From: Sediminispirochaeta smaragdinae DSM 11293
GTDB lineage: Bacteria; Spirochaetota; Spirochaetia; DSM-16054; Sediminispirochaetaceae
Reading direction: 5' to 3'
Length of the DNA: 64,000 nt
NCBI RefSeq assembly: GCF_000143985.1
Contig: NC_014364.1
Coordinates: 1,550,001-1,614,000 of the forward strand
The position numbers and the translations under genes are program-made. The notes under the pieces were generated by a model that saw only the letters and a program-made list of their open reading frames with translations, made no database searches and was not told the origin of the DNA. Below are positions 33,618 through 43,506 of the stretch, in pieces. Position 1 is the first letter of the stretch, and the number at the start of each line of letters is the position of its first letter.

Positions 33618-34875
33618 AGAGAAACTGCCTCGGATTCGTCGAAGAAAAGAGATGAACCTCCTCGTCTGAGAAGGACGAGGCCTCGAAGGTAAGATAGTAA
33701 TCGAGATAGCTTCTCACCTTGGAAAGGTTTACCATGAAATCTGTTCCGAACATTGTTCGTGCAAGTGCCTTTGTCCTCAAACGGGGGGGCAGCGCAAGAA
33801 GGTGCTGCTGAAGAAAGGGGTAATACTCCGCCCTCGTGCCGTCGAAACTGAAGTCGGCATAAACGTGATCGTAACGATCCATAAGAGCGAAGATCTCTTT
33901 TAACCAGTCGAGCTTTCTGATGGTTCCCCACTTCTTATTGTACTGGTAGCCGTAGTGGCCGAAGTTGATTTTGAGCTCCGGGAAGGCCTCCAACGCCGAT
34001 GCCCAGCGCCGGGGGGAGCTGTTGCGCCACGCCACCTTTACCGGGATGGTGCGATATCCCTGATCATCGCAGTGGGTCGTGATTGGAATCTTTCGCTTTT
34101 GACAAAATCTGAAAAGAAGTTTTACCTTTTCCAGTTCTTCGGGCTCCTCCGTGGGCCACGGATCAAAGCCGAGGGGAGGGTAGACCTTGATGCCTGAGAA
34201 TACATTGCTGCCAACCCCCTCCATGAGGCCCATAAAACTACTTATGAGCCTCGTCGTTTCTGTTCGGAAGGTGAATGAGGAACTGTACACCGAAAAGTAC
34301 TTTTTCAAGAGTTCTTCGAGCTCCCGAAGCGAATAGTTTCTGGTATTGATACCGAGGAAGGGATAAATCCTCAGTATGCCGTCGGGGCGCTCCTTGTGGT
34401 AGCGTTTGATTCCTTCCAGGGTATCCCTGACGTATTGCCACAAGGGACGCTCGGGGGGACGCGAATAGTAAAGGTCGCCTTCCACTCTTCGCTTGTTTGA
34501 AAAGTCCATAACCAGGGGAGTGAGTACCAGCTGACGATATTCCCGTTTTCGGAACTTCAGTACCCCGTGTTCGATGAGAGGTCGTCTTCCTTCCTCATCT
34601 GTTTTATCTCTCTCTTTAAGAAAGTGACCGGAAAGGTCGTCCTCCATGAGCTTAAAAATGCCTGCAATATCATGCTCCATCACCGCAAGCATGTTCTGAG
34701 CATTGTGAACAGGGTGGCGAACCTGTGAATCGATGAGGTAATTCGGCGAAAAAATATCGTTGATTACCTCATCGGTGAAATTCTTCCTGAACTCCTGAAT
34801 AAACATCAGGAGGTTTGGATGGGCAAGGTTCATTGCGTGACAATGAGGATCGTAGAATATCTCCTCCCTGTTCAC
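33565..34875 (-). CDS. Amidohydrolase-superfamily metal hydrolase
   Basis: A TIM-barrel amidohydrolase of about 436 residues. The N-terminal metal motif is DPHCHAMNLAHPN (HxH variant), with later ligands in PITTHCDDQGYRT (near residue 275), LKINFGHYGYQY and the Asp of MFGTDFMVNL. I prefer the GTG at 34875, because an AGGAGG ends directly against the ATG at 34881, too close for use but 6 bases from this GTG. Substrate is unknown; relatives hydrolyse or decarboxylate many cyclic and carboxylic compounds. It lies 11 bases from glnS on the same strand. Confidence 0.82.
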   Translation of the reverse strand: MNREEIFYDPHCHAMNLAHPNLLMFIQEFRKNFTDEVINDIFSPNYLIDSQVRHPVHNAQNMLAVMEHDIAGIFKLMEDDLSGHFLKERDKTDEEGRRPLIEHGVLKFRKREYRQLVLTPLVMDFSNKRRVEGDLYYSRPPERPLWQYVRDTLEGIKRYHKERPDGILRIYPFLGINTRNYSLRELEELLKKYFSVYSSSFTFRTETTRLISSFMGLMEGVGSNVFSGIKVYPPLGFDPWPTEEPEELEKVKLLFRFCQKRKIPITTHCDDQGYRTIPVKVAWRNSSPRRWASALEAFPELKINFGHYGYQYNKKWGTIRKLDWLKEIFALMDRYDHVYADFSFDGTRAEYYPFLQQHLLALPPRLRTKALARTMFGTDFMVNLSKVRSYLDYYLTFEASSFSDEEVHLFSSTNPRQFLFTEDGPLDRVKNFFGQR

Positions 34876-34886
34876 CGGCATCCTCC

Positions 34887-36569
34887 TTAAGCCTCTATCT
34901 TTTTCTGAAGCTTTGCCCAACTATCCCTGAGAGTGACCGTTCGGTTGAAAACCGGAGCTCCCTTTTTACTCTCCTTTGGGTCCACGGTGAAGTAGCCCTT
35001 CCTCAAAAACTGATAGTGCGCTTCCGGTTCGGCATCGATTAGAGAGGGTTCCGCCATCGCCTTGATGGTGGAAAGGGAGTCGGGATTCAGATCGTCGAGA
35101 AAGTTACCGGTGCGGGAACCAGGCTCCGGCGAAGTAAAAAGGTTGTCGTAAAGACGAACCTCAAGCTCCTTTGCATGGGAAACGCTGACCCAATGGCTTG
35201 TCCCCTTGACCCTCCGTCCGTCGGGAGTACCTCCCCCCCTGCTTTCGGGATCGTAGCTGCAGTGGATGGTCGTAATCTCTCCCGCTTCGTTTTTCTCAAC
35301 CGAAACACAGGTAATGTAGTAGGCGTGCTTAAGCCGTATCTCCCTGCCGGGAGCAAGGCGGAAAAACTTCTTCGGAGGATCTTCCATGAAGTCTTCCCTT
35401 TCGATGTAAACCTCTCTGGAAAAGGGAACCATGCGCATTCCTCCGTCGGGGTCCTCGGGATTGTTTTCCGCTTCGAGCAGCTCCTCTTTTCCTTCGGGAT
35501 AGTTGTCTATGACAACCTTGACCGGATCAAGAACCACCATCACCCTCAGCGCTCGCAGATTCAGATCCTCACGCAGGCAGTGTTCGAGAAGGGCCATATC
35601 AACGGTGCTGTTTACCTTGGCAACCCCGATGATATCGGCAAATTGACGGATTGCCTCAGGCGTGTAGCCTCGTCGTCGAAGCCCGCTAATGGTCGGCATC
35701 CTGGGATCGTCCCAGCCCGATACATGCCCTTCTGTTACCAACTGAAGGAGAATTCGCTTACTCATTACCGTATACGTGAGGTTCAGGCGAGCAAATTCTA
35801 TCTGCCGGGGATGGCATTCCATCTCCGTCTCTTCAACGGACCAATCGTAGAGAGGGCGGTGATCTTCAAACTCCAGGGTACAGATCGAATGGGTGATGCC
35901 CTCGATAGCGTCGGAAAGGGGATGGGTGAAGTCGTACATAGGGTAGATACACCACGCATCACCTGTCCGGTGATGGTTGATCCTTCGGATTCTGTACAGT
36001 GCCGGATCACGCATATTCATATTGCCGCTTGCCATGTCGATCTTTGCCCGCAGCAGCATACTTCCGTCGGGGAATTCTCCCTTTCGCATCCGCTCGAAAA
36101 GATCGAGGTTCTCTTCGATGCTGCGTGTTCTGTTCGGACTCTCTTTTCCCGGTTTCGTTAGGGTACCCCGATATTCACGCATCTGTTCGGGGCTGAGATC
36201 GTCCACGTAGGCTTTCCCCGCCTTGATAAGCCGTACCGCGCGTTTATACAGCTCTTCAAAATAGTCCGAGGCATAATACTCATGTGCTCCCCAGGAAAAT
36301 CCCAACCACTGTACATCGCGCTTGATCGACTCGATATATTCCAGAGATTCTTTTTCCGGATTGGTATCGTCAAAACGAAGATGGCAACGTCCGCCATATT
36401 TCTTGGCAAGCCCAAAATTGAGACAAATGGACTTTGCATGTCCGATATGTAAGTAGCCGTTCGGCTCCGGCGGAAAACGGGTTACGACTTGAGAATGCTT
36501 CCCTCTGGCAAAATCATCTTCGATGATTCGTTCAATGAAATTGAGGGACGATTTTTCCGCATCAGCCAT
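34887..36569 (-). CDS. glnS: Glutaminyl-tRNA synthetase
   Basis: Class I aminoacyl-tRNA synthetase of 560 residues. HIGH motif: [16 protein letters not shown] near residue 34-46. The second signature is VMSKRILL near residue 268 (KMSKS region). The substrate-discriminating [12 protein letters not shown] block is typical of GlnRS rather than GluRS. Its presence shows direct charging of tRNA-Gln, as in gamma-proteobacteria, some spirochaetes and a few other groups, most of which lack the amidotransferase route for this tRNA. A GGAG site precedes the ATG at 36569. Confidence 0.95.
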   Translation of the reverse strand: MADAEKSSLNFIERIIEDDFARGKHSQVVTRFPPEPNGYLHIGHAKSICLNFGLAKKYGGRCHLRFDDTNPEKESLEYIESIKRDVQWLGFSWGAHEYYASDYFEELYKRAVRLIKAGKAYVDDLSPEQMREYRGTLTKPGKESPNRTRSIEENLDLFERMRKGEFPDGSMLLRAKIDMASGNMNMRDPALYRIRRINHHRTGDAWCIYPMYDFTHPLSDAIEGITHSICTLEFEDHRPLYDWSVEETEMECHPRQIEFARLNLTYTVMSKRILLQLVTEGHVSGWDDPRMPTISGLRRRGYTPEAIRQFADIIGVAKVNSTVDMALLEHCLREDLNLRALRVMVVLDPVKVVIDNYPEGKEELLEAENNPEDPDGGMRMVPFSREVYIEREDFMEDPPKKFFRLAPGREIRLKHAYYITCVSVEKNEAGEITTIHCSYDPESRGGGTPDGRRVKGTSHWVSVSHAKELEVRLYDNLFTSPEPGSRTGNFLDDLNPDSLSTIKAMAEPSLIDAEPEAHYQFLRKGYFTVDPKESKKGAPVFNRTVTLRDSWAKLQKKIEA

Positions 36570-36646
36570 TGCATGTTCTCCTTCATAGTTCTATCAAGTA
36601 TTTCCGGCTATTCTAGCAAAAAGAAAGCATTTGCGCCAGTATCCGC

Positions 36647-37765
36647 TTAGGACTTCAAATGCTGGGCCTTATAAAGAAAGCCGGGATTATAGATTGTTAT
36701 TTGGTTACGGCCGTTGTTTTTCGAGGTATAGAGGGCCTTATCCGCCTGCGCGATGAGTTCGTTTTCGCTTGCAAGGCGGCCGGCGTTGACATGGTTGACC
36801 CCAATGCTGATTGTCAGCTTCAGGATGAAATCTTCGTACTCGACCCTCATCTTCTCCACCTCCGATCGTATTCTTTCGGAAACCTGGATTGCCCGCGTGA
36901 GGCTGTTGTCGGTCAGAAGGACGAAAAACTCTTCTCCCCCGAAACGGGAGAGGACATCCTCTTCTCTCAAGGTGCGCTCCAGCGTTCTTGCAAGGGCAAA
37001 AAGTGCTTTATCGCCTGCCAAATGACCATGCTTATCATTGATCACCTTGAAATGATCGACATCGATGGCAAGTATGGAAAAGGCGCTGGCGTAACGCTTC
37101 ACCTTGGCAATCTCCTCCTGCAGACGCCGCATGAAATAGGCATGGTTGAAAAGCCGTGTTTTATAATCGGTTACCGAACTGGTATAATAGATTTTATTCT
37201 GGAGACTGATGGAGGCAAACTTCATCAGCTTGTCCAAAAGGATCATCTCTTCGGGACTATACTCTTCTCCCAAAACTTTTCTGCCAATGACGATTAAACC
37301 GAAAAGTCCATCCATGCCAATGAGGGGCACGATAATTGCCGGGTCGAGGATCTTTAAGCGATTTGCTATCGCTTTCTGTTCCACGGTGTATTCAAAAAGA
37401 TGGAAATCAATAGGGTTGGGATAGCGTGAGAAAAAGTGGCGATAGTCGTCCAGCGTTTTGAGAACAACCTTCGGTTTTACAGGCCGTAACTGCTCGAAAC
37501 AAAGGGTTGTGATCGGATCATCATTTTTATGATTCTTGAAAAAAAAGACGAGATGGGAAGGAATAAATTTATCAACGATGCAGGAGATAAGGAAATGAAC
37601 CAATTCGTCCGGGCTTCGCTGATTGAAAATCTCGACCGCATTCGACAGAAGCTCCTCCAATTCGTGGATACGATGCTGCTGGGCGTTGAGTTGTTGGAGT
37701 ATCCCCGTTTCCTGGAGAATGTCGTAATGCTTAAGAAATAATTCGTTTGCAGGGATTTCTTTCAC
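36647..37765 (-). CDS. Diguanylate cyclase with N-terminal sensory region
   Basis: 372 residues. The C-terminal GGDEF domain (about 205-365) has the active motif RFGGEEFFVLL near residue 285 and VDHFKVINDKHGHLAGD. The N-terminal 190 residues look GAF-like (PIDFHLFEYTVEQKAIANRL, then VPLIGMDGLFGLIVIGRKVL), preceded by a short coiled coil (QQHRIHELEELLSNAVEIF). No membrane helix, so it is probably a soluble sensor. It starts at GTG 37765. I-site RxxD is not obvious upstream of the GGEEF, so feedback inhibition may be weak. Confidence 0.9.
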   Translation of the reverse strand: MKEIPANELFLKHYDILQETGILQQLNAQQHRIHELEELLSNAVEIFNQRSPDELVHFLISCIVDKFIPSHLVFFFKNHKNDDPITTLCFEQLRPVKPKVVLKTLDDYRHFFSRYPNPIDFHLFEYTVEQKAIANRLKILDPAIIVPLIGMDGLFGLIVIGRKVLGEEYSPEEMILLDKLMKFASISLQNKIYYTSSVTDYKTRLFNHAYFMRRLQEEIAKVKRYASAFSILAIDVDHFKVINDKHGHLAGDKALFALARTLERTLREEDVLSRFGGEEFFVLLTDNSLTRAIQVSERIRSEVEKMRVEYEDFILKLTISIGVNHVNAGRLASENELIAQADKALYTSKNNGRNQITIYNPGFLYKAQHLKS

Positions 37766-37788
37766 CTTTTTGGCTCCGGCATCTTATA

Positions 37789-39402
37789 CTATGTGGCTCT
37801 TCTTTCCTGGTCAAGCATAAAAGCCGTTTCAAGTAATCTTCTGGTGTACTCCTGTTGTGGTTCTTTCATGACCTGTTCGGCATCTCCCTGCTCGACAAGG
37901 ACTCCCTGCTTCATGACGCCGAGAGAACGACAAAGGGCCCGTACCACCTTGAGGTCGTGGCTGATGAAGAGATAGGTAAGTCCATGTTCGGCCTGGATAT
38001 TCAAAAGCAATTCAATAACCTGAAACTGAATGGACCTGTCGAGGCTTGATGTTGGTTCATCAAGCACCAAGAGATCGGGCTTGAGAACAAGGGCTCTGGC
38101 AAGGGCGATGCGCTGCCGTTGTCCTCCGGAAAATTCGTGGGGATATCGCTCCCCGATTCCTGGATCGAGCCCCACCTCTTCCAGGGCGGAGGCAACTCGT
38201 TCTTGTCGTTCCGGGATGCTCAGCTTTTCATGGACACGTAAACCCTCTCCGACAATATCGGTTACGCACATTCTGGGAGAGAGGGTTCCGAAGGGGTCCT
38301 GAAAGACCGGCTGCATCCATCTGCGAAGGGGGCGAAGTTCATCGCCTTTGAGGTCGTGGAGCGGCTCTCCCTTCAGGAATATCTCTCCGCTGCTGGGAAT
38401 AAGGCGCAAAAGGGCTCTTCCCAGGCTGGTCTTTCCCGAGCCGCTTTCTCCCACCAGCCCGAAGCTGCCGCCTCGGGGAATCGAAAGAGAGACGCCGTCC
38501 ACCGCCTTGATATAATCGACGGTTCTTTTGAGGATTCCCCGCTTCACGGGAAAGTGGACCTTAAGATTCCTGATTTCCAAAAGCCTCTCGTCGGGGGCCG
38601 TGTTCCGTTTTGGAGGGGCTGCCGCTGGTTCTGATTCGATGAGGAGTCTGGTATAGGGATGGGTGGGGGAGGCGAAAAGCTTCTTGGTTTCCGCCTCTTC
38701 GACGATCTTTCCCTCTTTCATAACCACGACCCTGTCGGCAATCCTTCCGACGATGGAGAGGTCGTGTGTGATGAAAATCATTGCCATTCCAAGCTCCCGC
38801 TTCAGATCAAGGAGCAGGTCGAGGATCTGGGCCTGGATCGTCACATCCAGGGCTGTTGTCGGCTCATCGGCAATCAAAAGCCTGGGCCTGTTGACAATGG
38901 CCATGGCGATCATCACTCGCTGCCGCTCTCCCCCCGAAAGCTGATGGGGAAAGGCCCCAAGTCGCGTTTCCGCATTCCTGAGGCCGACACGGCGGAGCAT
39001 TTCAACAACCCTTATGCGGTTTTGCTTGCTGTCGGTCCCCCCGTGGAGGAAGAGGCTTTCGGCAACCTGCCTACCGATATTCTGGAGGGGATTGAGGCTC
39101 GACATCGGTTCCTGGAAAATCATGCCGATCTCTTTTCCCCTGACTCCCAGCAGTGTCCGTTCCGGTGCGCGGAGCAGCTCCTGCTCCCTGAAATAGATCT
39201 TTCCGGAAGGGTATTCGGCCGAAGGCCCCAAAAGACGAAGGATGGATGCTGCCGTAACCGTTTTTCCCGATCCGCTTTCTCCGACGATAGCGAGGCTCTC
39301 ATGTTCTCCGAGCCGAAGATCGATGCCATGGACCACCTGCCTAAGCCGCTCTTTCCGGCGAAAGCCGATCCGTACGTTTTCTATGCGTAGCAGCGAAGTC
39401 AC
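37789..39402 (-). CDS. yejF: Peptide ABC transporter, fused double ATPase (YejF type)
   Basis: 537 residues with two complete ABC ATPase domains. First: Walker A GESGSGKT (near 41), signature LSGGERQRVM, Walker B LLIADEPTT. Second: GESGSGKTSLG (near 315), FSGGQRQRIAL and LLVLDEPTSS. This tandem form (YejF) serves an oligopeptide importer, and the upstream genes supply the matching permeases and binding protein. The start overlaps the YejE stop as ATGA. The two halves probably form one heterodimer-like ATP unit. Confidence 0.92.
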   Translation of the reverse strand: MTSLLRIENVRIGFRRKERLRQVVHGIDLRLGEHESLAIVGESGSGKTVTAASILRLLGPSAEYPSGKIYFREQELLRAPERTLLGVRGKEIGMIFQEPMSSLNPLQNIGRQVAESLFLHGGTDSKQNRIRVVEMLRRVGLRNAETRLGAFPHQLSGGERQRVMIAMAIVNRPRLLIADEPTTALDVTIQAQILDLLLDLKRELGMAMIFITHDLSIVGRIADRVVVMKEGKIVEEAETKKLFASPTHPYTRLLIESEPAAAPPKRNTAPDERLLEIRNLKVHFPVKRGILKRTVDYIKAVDGVSLSIPRGGSFGLVGESGSGKTSLGRALLRLIPSSGEIFLKGEPLHDLKGDELRPLRRWMQPVFQDPFGTLSPRMCVTDIVGEGLRVHEKLSIPERQERVASALEEVGLDPGIGERYPHEFSGGQRQRIALARALVLKPDLLVLDEPTSSLDRSIQFQVIELLLNIQAEHGLTYLFISHDLKVVRALCRSLGVMKQGVLVEQGDAEQVMKEPQQEYTRRLLETAFMLDQERRAT

Positions 39403-40421
39403 AGGTTCCTCCTCGGATCAAAGGCGTCGCGTACCGCTTCGCCAACGAAGACCAGCAGCGCCAGAATCAGAGCGAGAACAACAAAGGCGGAGATGCCGAG
39501 CCAAGGTGCCTGAAGGTTTGCCTTTCCTTGAGCCAGAAGCTCACCGAGGGAGGGGCTTCCCACAGGCAGCCCGAAGCCGAGAAAGTCGAGGCTGGTGAGG
39601 GTGGTGATCGCTCCACTGAGAATGAAGGGGAGAAAGGTGAGGGTTGCCACCATCGCATTGGGAAGGATATGGCGGAACATGATGTGCCGGTCCTTTACCC
39701 CCAAGGCCCGGGCCGCCTCGACGTATTCGAGGTTCCTGCCCCGTAAGAATTCCGCGCGGACCACTCCCACGAGGTTCATCCAGCCGAAAAGGAGGGTGAT
39801 CAAAAGAAGCCACCAGAAGTTCGGCTCCACCACGCTTGAAAGAATGATGAGGAGAAAGAGGGTCGGCATCCCGGACCACACCTCGATGAATCGCTGGCCG
39901 AGGATGTCGAGTTTTCCGCCGTGATAACCCATGAGAGCCCCGACCGTAATCCCGATGATAGATGAGGTGATGGTGAGGGCTAGGCCGAACAGGACCGATA
40001 TCCGAAAGCCGTAGATGAGCCTGGCCAGCACATCCCGTCCCTTATCGTCGGTGCCGAGGATATTCTCCCGGGTCGGAGGGCTCGGCGCCGGACTGGGAAG
40101 GGCATAGTTGATGGTATCGTAGCTGTACCTGACCGGCGGCCAGAGCATCCAGCCCGCTTCCTCGATCAGGTCGGCGACGAAAGGGTCCTTGTAATCGGCT
40201 TCCAGTTCGAACTCGCCGCCGAAGGCCGTTTCCGGATATTCGTGGGTCAAGGGGAAAAAGAGCCGTCCGTCGTACCAGATCAGAAGGGGCTTATCGTTGG
40301 CAATAAACTCTGCAAAGAGCGAGAGAACAAAGAGTATGAGAAAGATACGCAGGGACCAGAGTCCCCGCTTGTTTGCCTTGAAGCTGTGAATTCGCTGTAC
40401 CTGCATCTCGCTCATCATCAC
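39399..40421 (-). CDS. yejE: Peptide ABC transporter permease (YejE type)
   Basis: An OppC-like permease, 340 residues. A first membrane helix ([18 protein letters not shown]) is followed by a large extracytoplasmic segment beginning [17 protein letters not shown], characteristic of YejE. The binding-protein-dependent transport domain has the EAA-like loop [20 protein letters not shown] near residue 235. It is overlapped at both ends (ATGA) by its neighbours, giving tight cotranslation in the operon. Imports peptides; the exact substrate is inferred. Confidence 0.92.
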   Translation of the reverse strand: MMMSEMQVQRIHSFKANKRGLWSLRIFLILFVLSLFAEFIANDKPLLIWYDGRLFFPLTHEYPETAFGGEFELEADYKDPFVADLIEEAGWMLWPPVRYSYDTINYALPSPAPSPPTRENILGTDDKGRDVLARLIYGFRISVLFGLALTITSSIIGITVGALMGYHGGKLDILGQRFIEVWSGMPTLFLLIILSSVVEPNFWWLLLITLLFGWMNLVGVVRAEFLRGRNLEYVEAARALGVKDRHIMFRHILPNAMVATLTFLPFILSGAITTLTSLDFLGFGLPVGSPSLGELLAQGKANLQAPWLGISAFVVLALILALLVFVGEAVRDAFDPRRNL

Positions 40422-41518
40422 TGCTTCCTCGATTCGAAGTCGATTCTGGGATCGACAATGGTGTACGTGATATCGCTGATCAGATTAAGCACCAGTCCCA
40501 AGAGGGTGAACATGTAAAGGGTCCCGAACATCACGGGATAGTCCCGCTGCATGGTGGCCTCGAAACCGAGGAGTCCCAATCCATTGAGACTGAAAATCAC
40601 CTCGATCAGGAGGCTCCCGGTAAAAAACATTCCGATGAATGCCGAGGGAAAGCTTGCGATGATCAACAGCATGGCATTTCGGAAGACGTGACGAAAAAGT
40701 ACTCGTTTCTCGGTACAGCCTTTTGCCCTGGCGGTTACCACGTACTGCTTGCCAATCTCGTCGAGAAAACTGTTTTTCGTCAGAAGGGTAAGGGTGGCAA
40801 AACCGCCTATCACCATGGCGAGGATGGGCAGGGTAATGTGATGGAAATAATCGAAGATCTTTCCCGCTGCCGAGAGCTGATCGAAGTTGTCGGACACCAG
40901 CCCCCTCAGGGGAAACCATTTGAGATAGCTTCCCCCTGCAAAAAAGATGATGAGTACGATGGCAAAGAGAAACGTGGGAATGGCGTTGCCGAGAACGATC
41001 GCCGTGCTGGTCCAACTGTCGAAGCGACTGCCGTTTCTCACGGCCTTGGCAATCCCCAGGGGGATGGATACCAGATAGATGATGAGGGTGCTCCAGAGCC
41101 CGAGGCTCAGGGAAACCGGCATGCGTTCGATGATCAGTTCTACGACTCCCTTGCCCTTGAAGAGGCTTTCTCCGAAGTCGAAGACCAGATAGCGGCGAAG
41201 CATGGAGAAGTAGCGCACATGCAGGGGCTTATCGAAGCCGAATCGCTTTTCGATCTCCGCCACCACCTCCGGGTCAAGGCCCCTTGCTCCGCGGTAGCTT
41301 TCTTCCCGGCTGCCGCCTTGGCCCTGCGCCTGGTCCCCTCCGCTGCTTCCCGCGATACGCTCCATTGCCATGTTGGTATCTCCTATCCCGTGCATGGAGG
41401 CAAGGGCCTGATCCACTGGCCCGCCCGGGGCGATCTGGACAATAAAAAAATTGAGCGTGATGATGGCGATGAGGGTGGGGATGATTAAAAGCACCCGCCG
41501 AAGGATGTAGGAGCCCAT
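40418..41518 (-). CDS. yejB: Peptide ABC transporter permease (YejB type)
   Basis: An OppB-like permease, 366 residues, beginning [20 protein letters not shown]. Five to six membrane helices, and the EAA loop is [20 protein letters not shown] near residue 270. A soluble stretch containing [18 protein letters not shown] lies before the second helix, a YejB-like trait. It begins 3 bases after the binding-protein stop. Forms the channel with YejE. Confidence 0.92.
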   Translation of the reverse strand: MGSYILRRVLLIIPTLIAIITLNFFIVQIAPGGPVDQALASMHGIGDTNMAMERIAGSSGGDQAQGQGGSREESYRGARGLDPEVVAEIEKRFGFDKPLHVRYFSMLRRYLVFDFGESLFKGKGVVELIIERMPVSLSLGLWSTLIIYLVSIPLGIAKAVRNGSRFDSWTSTAIVLGNAIPTFLFAIVLIIFFAGGSYLKWFPLRGLVSDNFDQLSAAGKIFDYFHHITLPILAMVIGGFATLTLLTKNSFLDEIGKQYVVTARAKGCTEKRVLFRHVFRNAMLLIIASFPSAFIGMFFTGSLLIEVIFSLNGLGLLGFEATMQRDYPVMFGTLYMFTLLGLVLNLISDITYTIVDPRIDFESRKQ

Positions 41519-41521
41519 TGC

Positions 41522-43330
41522 TTATCGATGTTCCTCCGGCAACATAGCGGCCTTCTGTTCGTCGTACCACCAACAGTCGACACCCGTACTATATTTGGGC
41601 AGCATGGGCGGTCGGGAAAATTTATTCCAGTAGGAAATCCAATATGCCGAGTTATGCCATTCCGGGACCAGATAGAAGTTCCAGCTTAGAACCCGATCCA
41701 GAGCCCTGCCCCAATAGATCAGCTGTTGGCCGTTTTCCTGATTTCGGATGATCCCCTCGATCAGGTAGTCCACGGCGGGGTCGCTTACACCTGCGGTGTT
41801 ATAGGTGGAGTCGAGATATGCGCTGTGCCACGGAAACAGTAAGCTGCTGTCGGGATATCGCCTTGCCCGGTACACGCTGCTTATCATATCGAAATCCCGT
41901 TCCCTCAGACGGTTGGTAAACTGGCTGACGTCGACTACCCTGATATTCATGGTGATGCCCACCCGCTCGAGGTTTTTCTGGAATGCAAGGGCGACTCGTT
42001 CTAATGATGCATCCGCCAAAAGGAGTTCAAACTCCATGGCTTTTCCCGTTGCGGCATTGACCAGCTTCCTGTTTCGTACCTCCCAGCCCGCCTCTTTAAA
42101 AAGGGCGAGGGCGGAACGCATCTGACCCCTGATGTTGCCCGATCCGTCGGTTTTTGGAGGATCGTAGGGTTGGGTAAAGAGTTCCGGAGGAATCTGATCC
42201 CTGATCGGCTCGAGGATCTTCTTTTCCTCGGGAGAGGGCAGCCCCTTTGCCTCGTATTCGGTGTGCTGGAAAAAACTGCGGGTACGGGCGTACTGGCCGT
42301 AGAAGAGGTTCTTGTTCATCCATTCGAAATCGAAGAGATAACCGATGGCCCGCCGTACCTTCGGGTCGGAAAAGATCGGCCGCTGGATATTAAAAACAAG
42401 GGCCTGCATGTTGGCAGGCAGCTGGTGTTCGATGGTCTCCTTTTTAATGTAGCCCCTGTCGAAGGCTGAACCGGTATAGAGGGTCGCCCAAGTTTTACTG
42501 GTATTTTCGAATCGCAGGTCGTACTCTCCCGCCTTGAAGGCCTCGAAGGCAACATTACTGTCCCGATAGTAGTCGTAGCGGATGTAGTCGAAGTTGTCTC
42601 TTCCCCGGTTTACCGGCAGATCCCTCGCCCAGTAATCCTCCAGCCGCTTGTAGACGATATACTGGCCGATCTTGTAATCCGAGATGGTATAGGCCCCAGA
42701 GCCTAAGGGAACCTCTGTCTGCGGCTCCGAGAAATCGTGGTCCTTCCACCACTGTCTCGGGATAATGGTCAGGCTTGCAAGGGAAAGGACCATCTCCCGG
42801 TCCCCCTTTTCAAGGGTGAACTTTATCCGCAGGCGGTCGAGTACCTCCACCTCCCTGACCGGTTTAAAGTATGAACGAAACTGGGGAACCCCCTTTTCCA
42901 TGAAGGTGGTAAAACTATAGCGAATATCCTCGGCGGTAATGGGCTCGCCATCCTGGAATCGTGCCCTGGGATCGATATGGAAGATCACCCAACTGAAGTC
43001 GTCGGGGTATTCGAGCTTTTCAGCAATCAGAGGATAGACGCTCTCGACCTCATCATCGCTATAGGTCATGAGGGTATCGTAGAGTGCTGTACTAGCAGGG
43101 TCGGGCACGCCGCGAAGGGCGTAACGGTGAAAGTTATCGTAGGTTCCGATGTTATACCGTCGTAAGGTCCCCCCCTGAGGAGCATCGGGCCGTACATAGT
43201 CGAAATATTGGAAATCGGGGCCGTATTTCGGGGTACCTCGAATGGAAAGGGCGTGACGTATCGTTACCTCGCTCCAGGCCGTTAGGGTCAAAAGAAGCAT
43301 AATACACGATAGTATGACTCTACGCATCAT
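41522..43330 (-). CDS. yejA: Extracellular peptide-binding protein, family 5 (YejA type)
   Basis: An exported solute-binding protein of 602 residues, the first gene of the operon. A signal peptide (VILSCIMLLLTLTAWS) precedes a family-5 binding domain with FDYVRPDAPQGGTLRRYNIG and YGPDFQYFDY, both YejA-like. No lipobox is seen, so it is probably free in the periplasm. GGAGG lies 3 bases from the first ATG and 6 from the second (43327), which is the better-spaced. YejABEF imports oligopeptides, and microcin C in enterobacteria; what this homologue takes up is unknown. Confidence 0.92.
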   Translation of the reverse strand: MMRRVILSCIMLLLTLTAWSEVTIRHALSIRGTPKYGPDFQYFDYVRPDAPQGGTLRRYNIGTYDNFHRYALRGVPDPASTALYDTLMTYSDDEVESVYPLIAEKLEYPDDFSWVIFHIDPRARFQDGEPITAEDIRYSFTTFMEKGVPQFRSYFKPVREVEVLDRLRIKFTLEKGDREMVLSLASLTIIPRQWWKDHDFSEPQTEVPLGSGAYTISDYKIGQYIVYKRLEDYWARDLPVNRGRDNFDYIRYDYYRDSNVAFEAFKAGEYDLRFENTSKTWATLYTGSAFDRGYIKKETIEHQLPANMQALVFNIQRPIFSDPKVRRAIGYLFDFEWMNKNLFYGQYARTRSFFQHTEYEAKGLPSPEEKKILEPIRDQIPPELFTQPYDPPKTDGSGNIRGQMRSALALFKEAGWEVRNRKLVNAATGKAMEFELLLADASLERVALAFQKNLERVGITMNIRVVDVSQFTNRLRERDFDMISSVYRARRYPDSSLLFPWHSAYLDSTYNTAGVSDPAVDYLIEGIIRNQENGQQLIYWGRALDRVLSWNFYLVPEWHNSAYWISYWNKFSRPPMLPKYSTGVDCWWYDEQKAAMLPEEHR

Positions 43331-43368
43331 GAACCTCCGGTGTTTCTCTTTCCAGTTACGTTACCGTT

Positions 43369-43397
43369 ACAGTAAGGCAAGAGCCCCTCATCGTCAA
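43369..43397 (-). promoter_or_regulatory. Predicted yejABEF promoter
   Basis: On the reverse strand TTGACG (43397-43392) and TACTGT (43374-43369) are 17 bases apart, with a near-consensus -35 and a poor -10. An inverted repeat (43386-43405, CCTCATC/GATGAGG, 7-base arms) covers the -35. Three direct copies of GTTAC (43355, 43360 and 43366) sit at the predicted start of transcription. This layout suggests regulation by one or two DNA-binding proteins. Confidence 0.45.
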
Positions 43398-43405
43398 TGA
43401 TGAGG
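43386..43405. repeat. Inverted repeat over the yej -35 region
   Basis: CCTCATC, a 6-base centre, GATGAGG: a perfect 7-base inverted repeat. It lies between the divergent yejA and histidine-kinase genes and overlaps the proposed yej -35 hexamer. It could be an operator; the lack of a following T run argues against a terminator. Confidence 0.5.
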
Positions 43406-43494
43406 CTATCTATTAGTATGTGTTTAGCAAGATTTTACTCTACTATGGGCGAGTAAAGCCGCTTCTTCTCTGGTGGAGAATCGACTTTATCGTT

Positions 43495-43500
43495 TATACT
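43495..43500 (+). promoter_or_regulatory. -10 element of the histidine-kinase gene, abutting its GTG
   Basis: TATACT is followed by six bases and then the GTG at 43507, so transcription would begin at or next to the start codon. No ribosome-binding site is present. No good -35 can be seen at 16-18 bases, so the element is tentative. Confidence 0.35.
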
Positions 43501-43506
43501 TAATAC

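Noticed and set aside
35175-36161. A 328-codon frame opposite glnS
   Set aside because: glnS is certain here; the opposite frame is a shadow.
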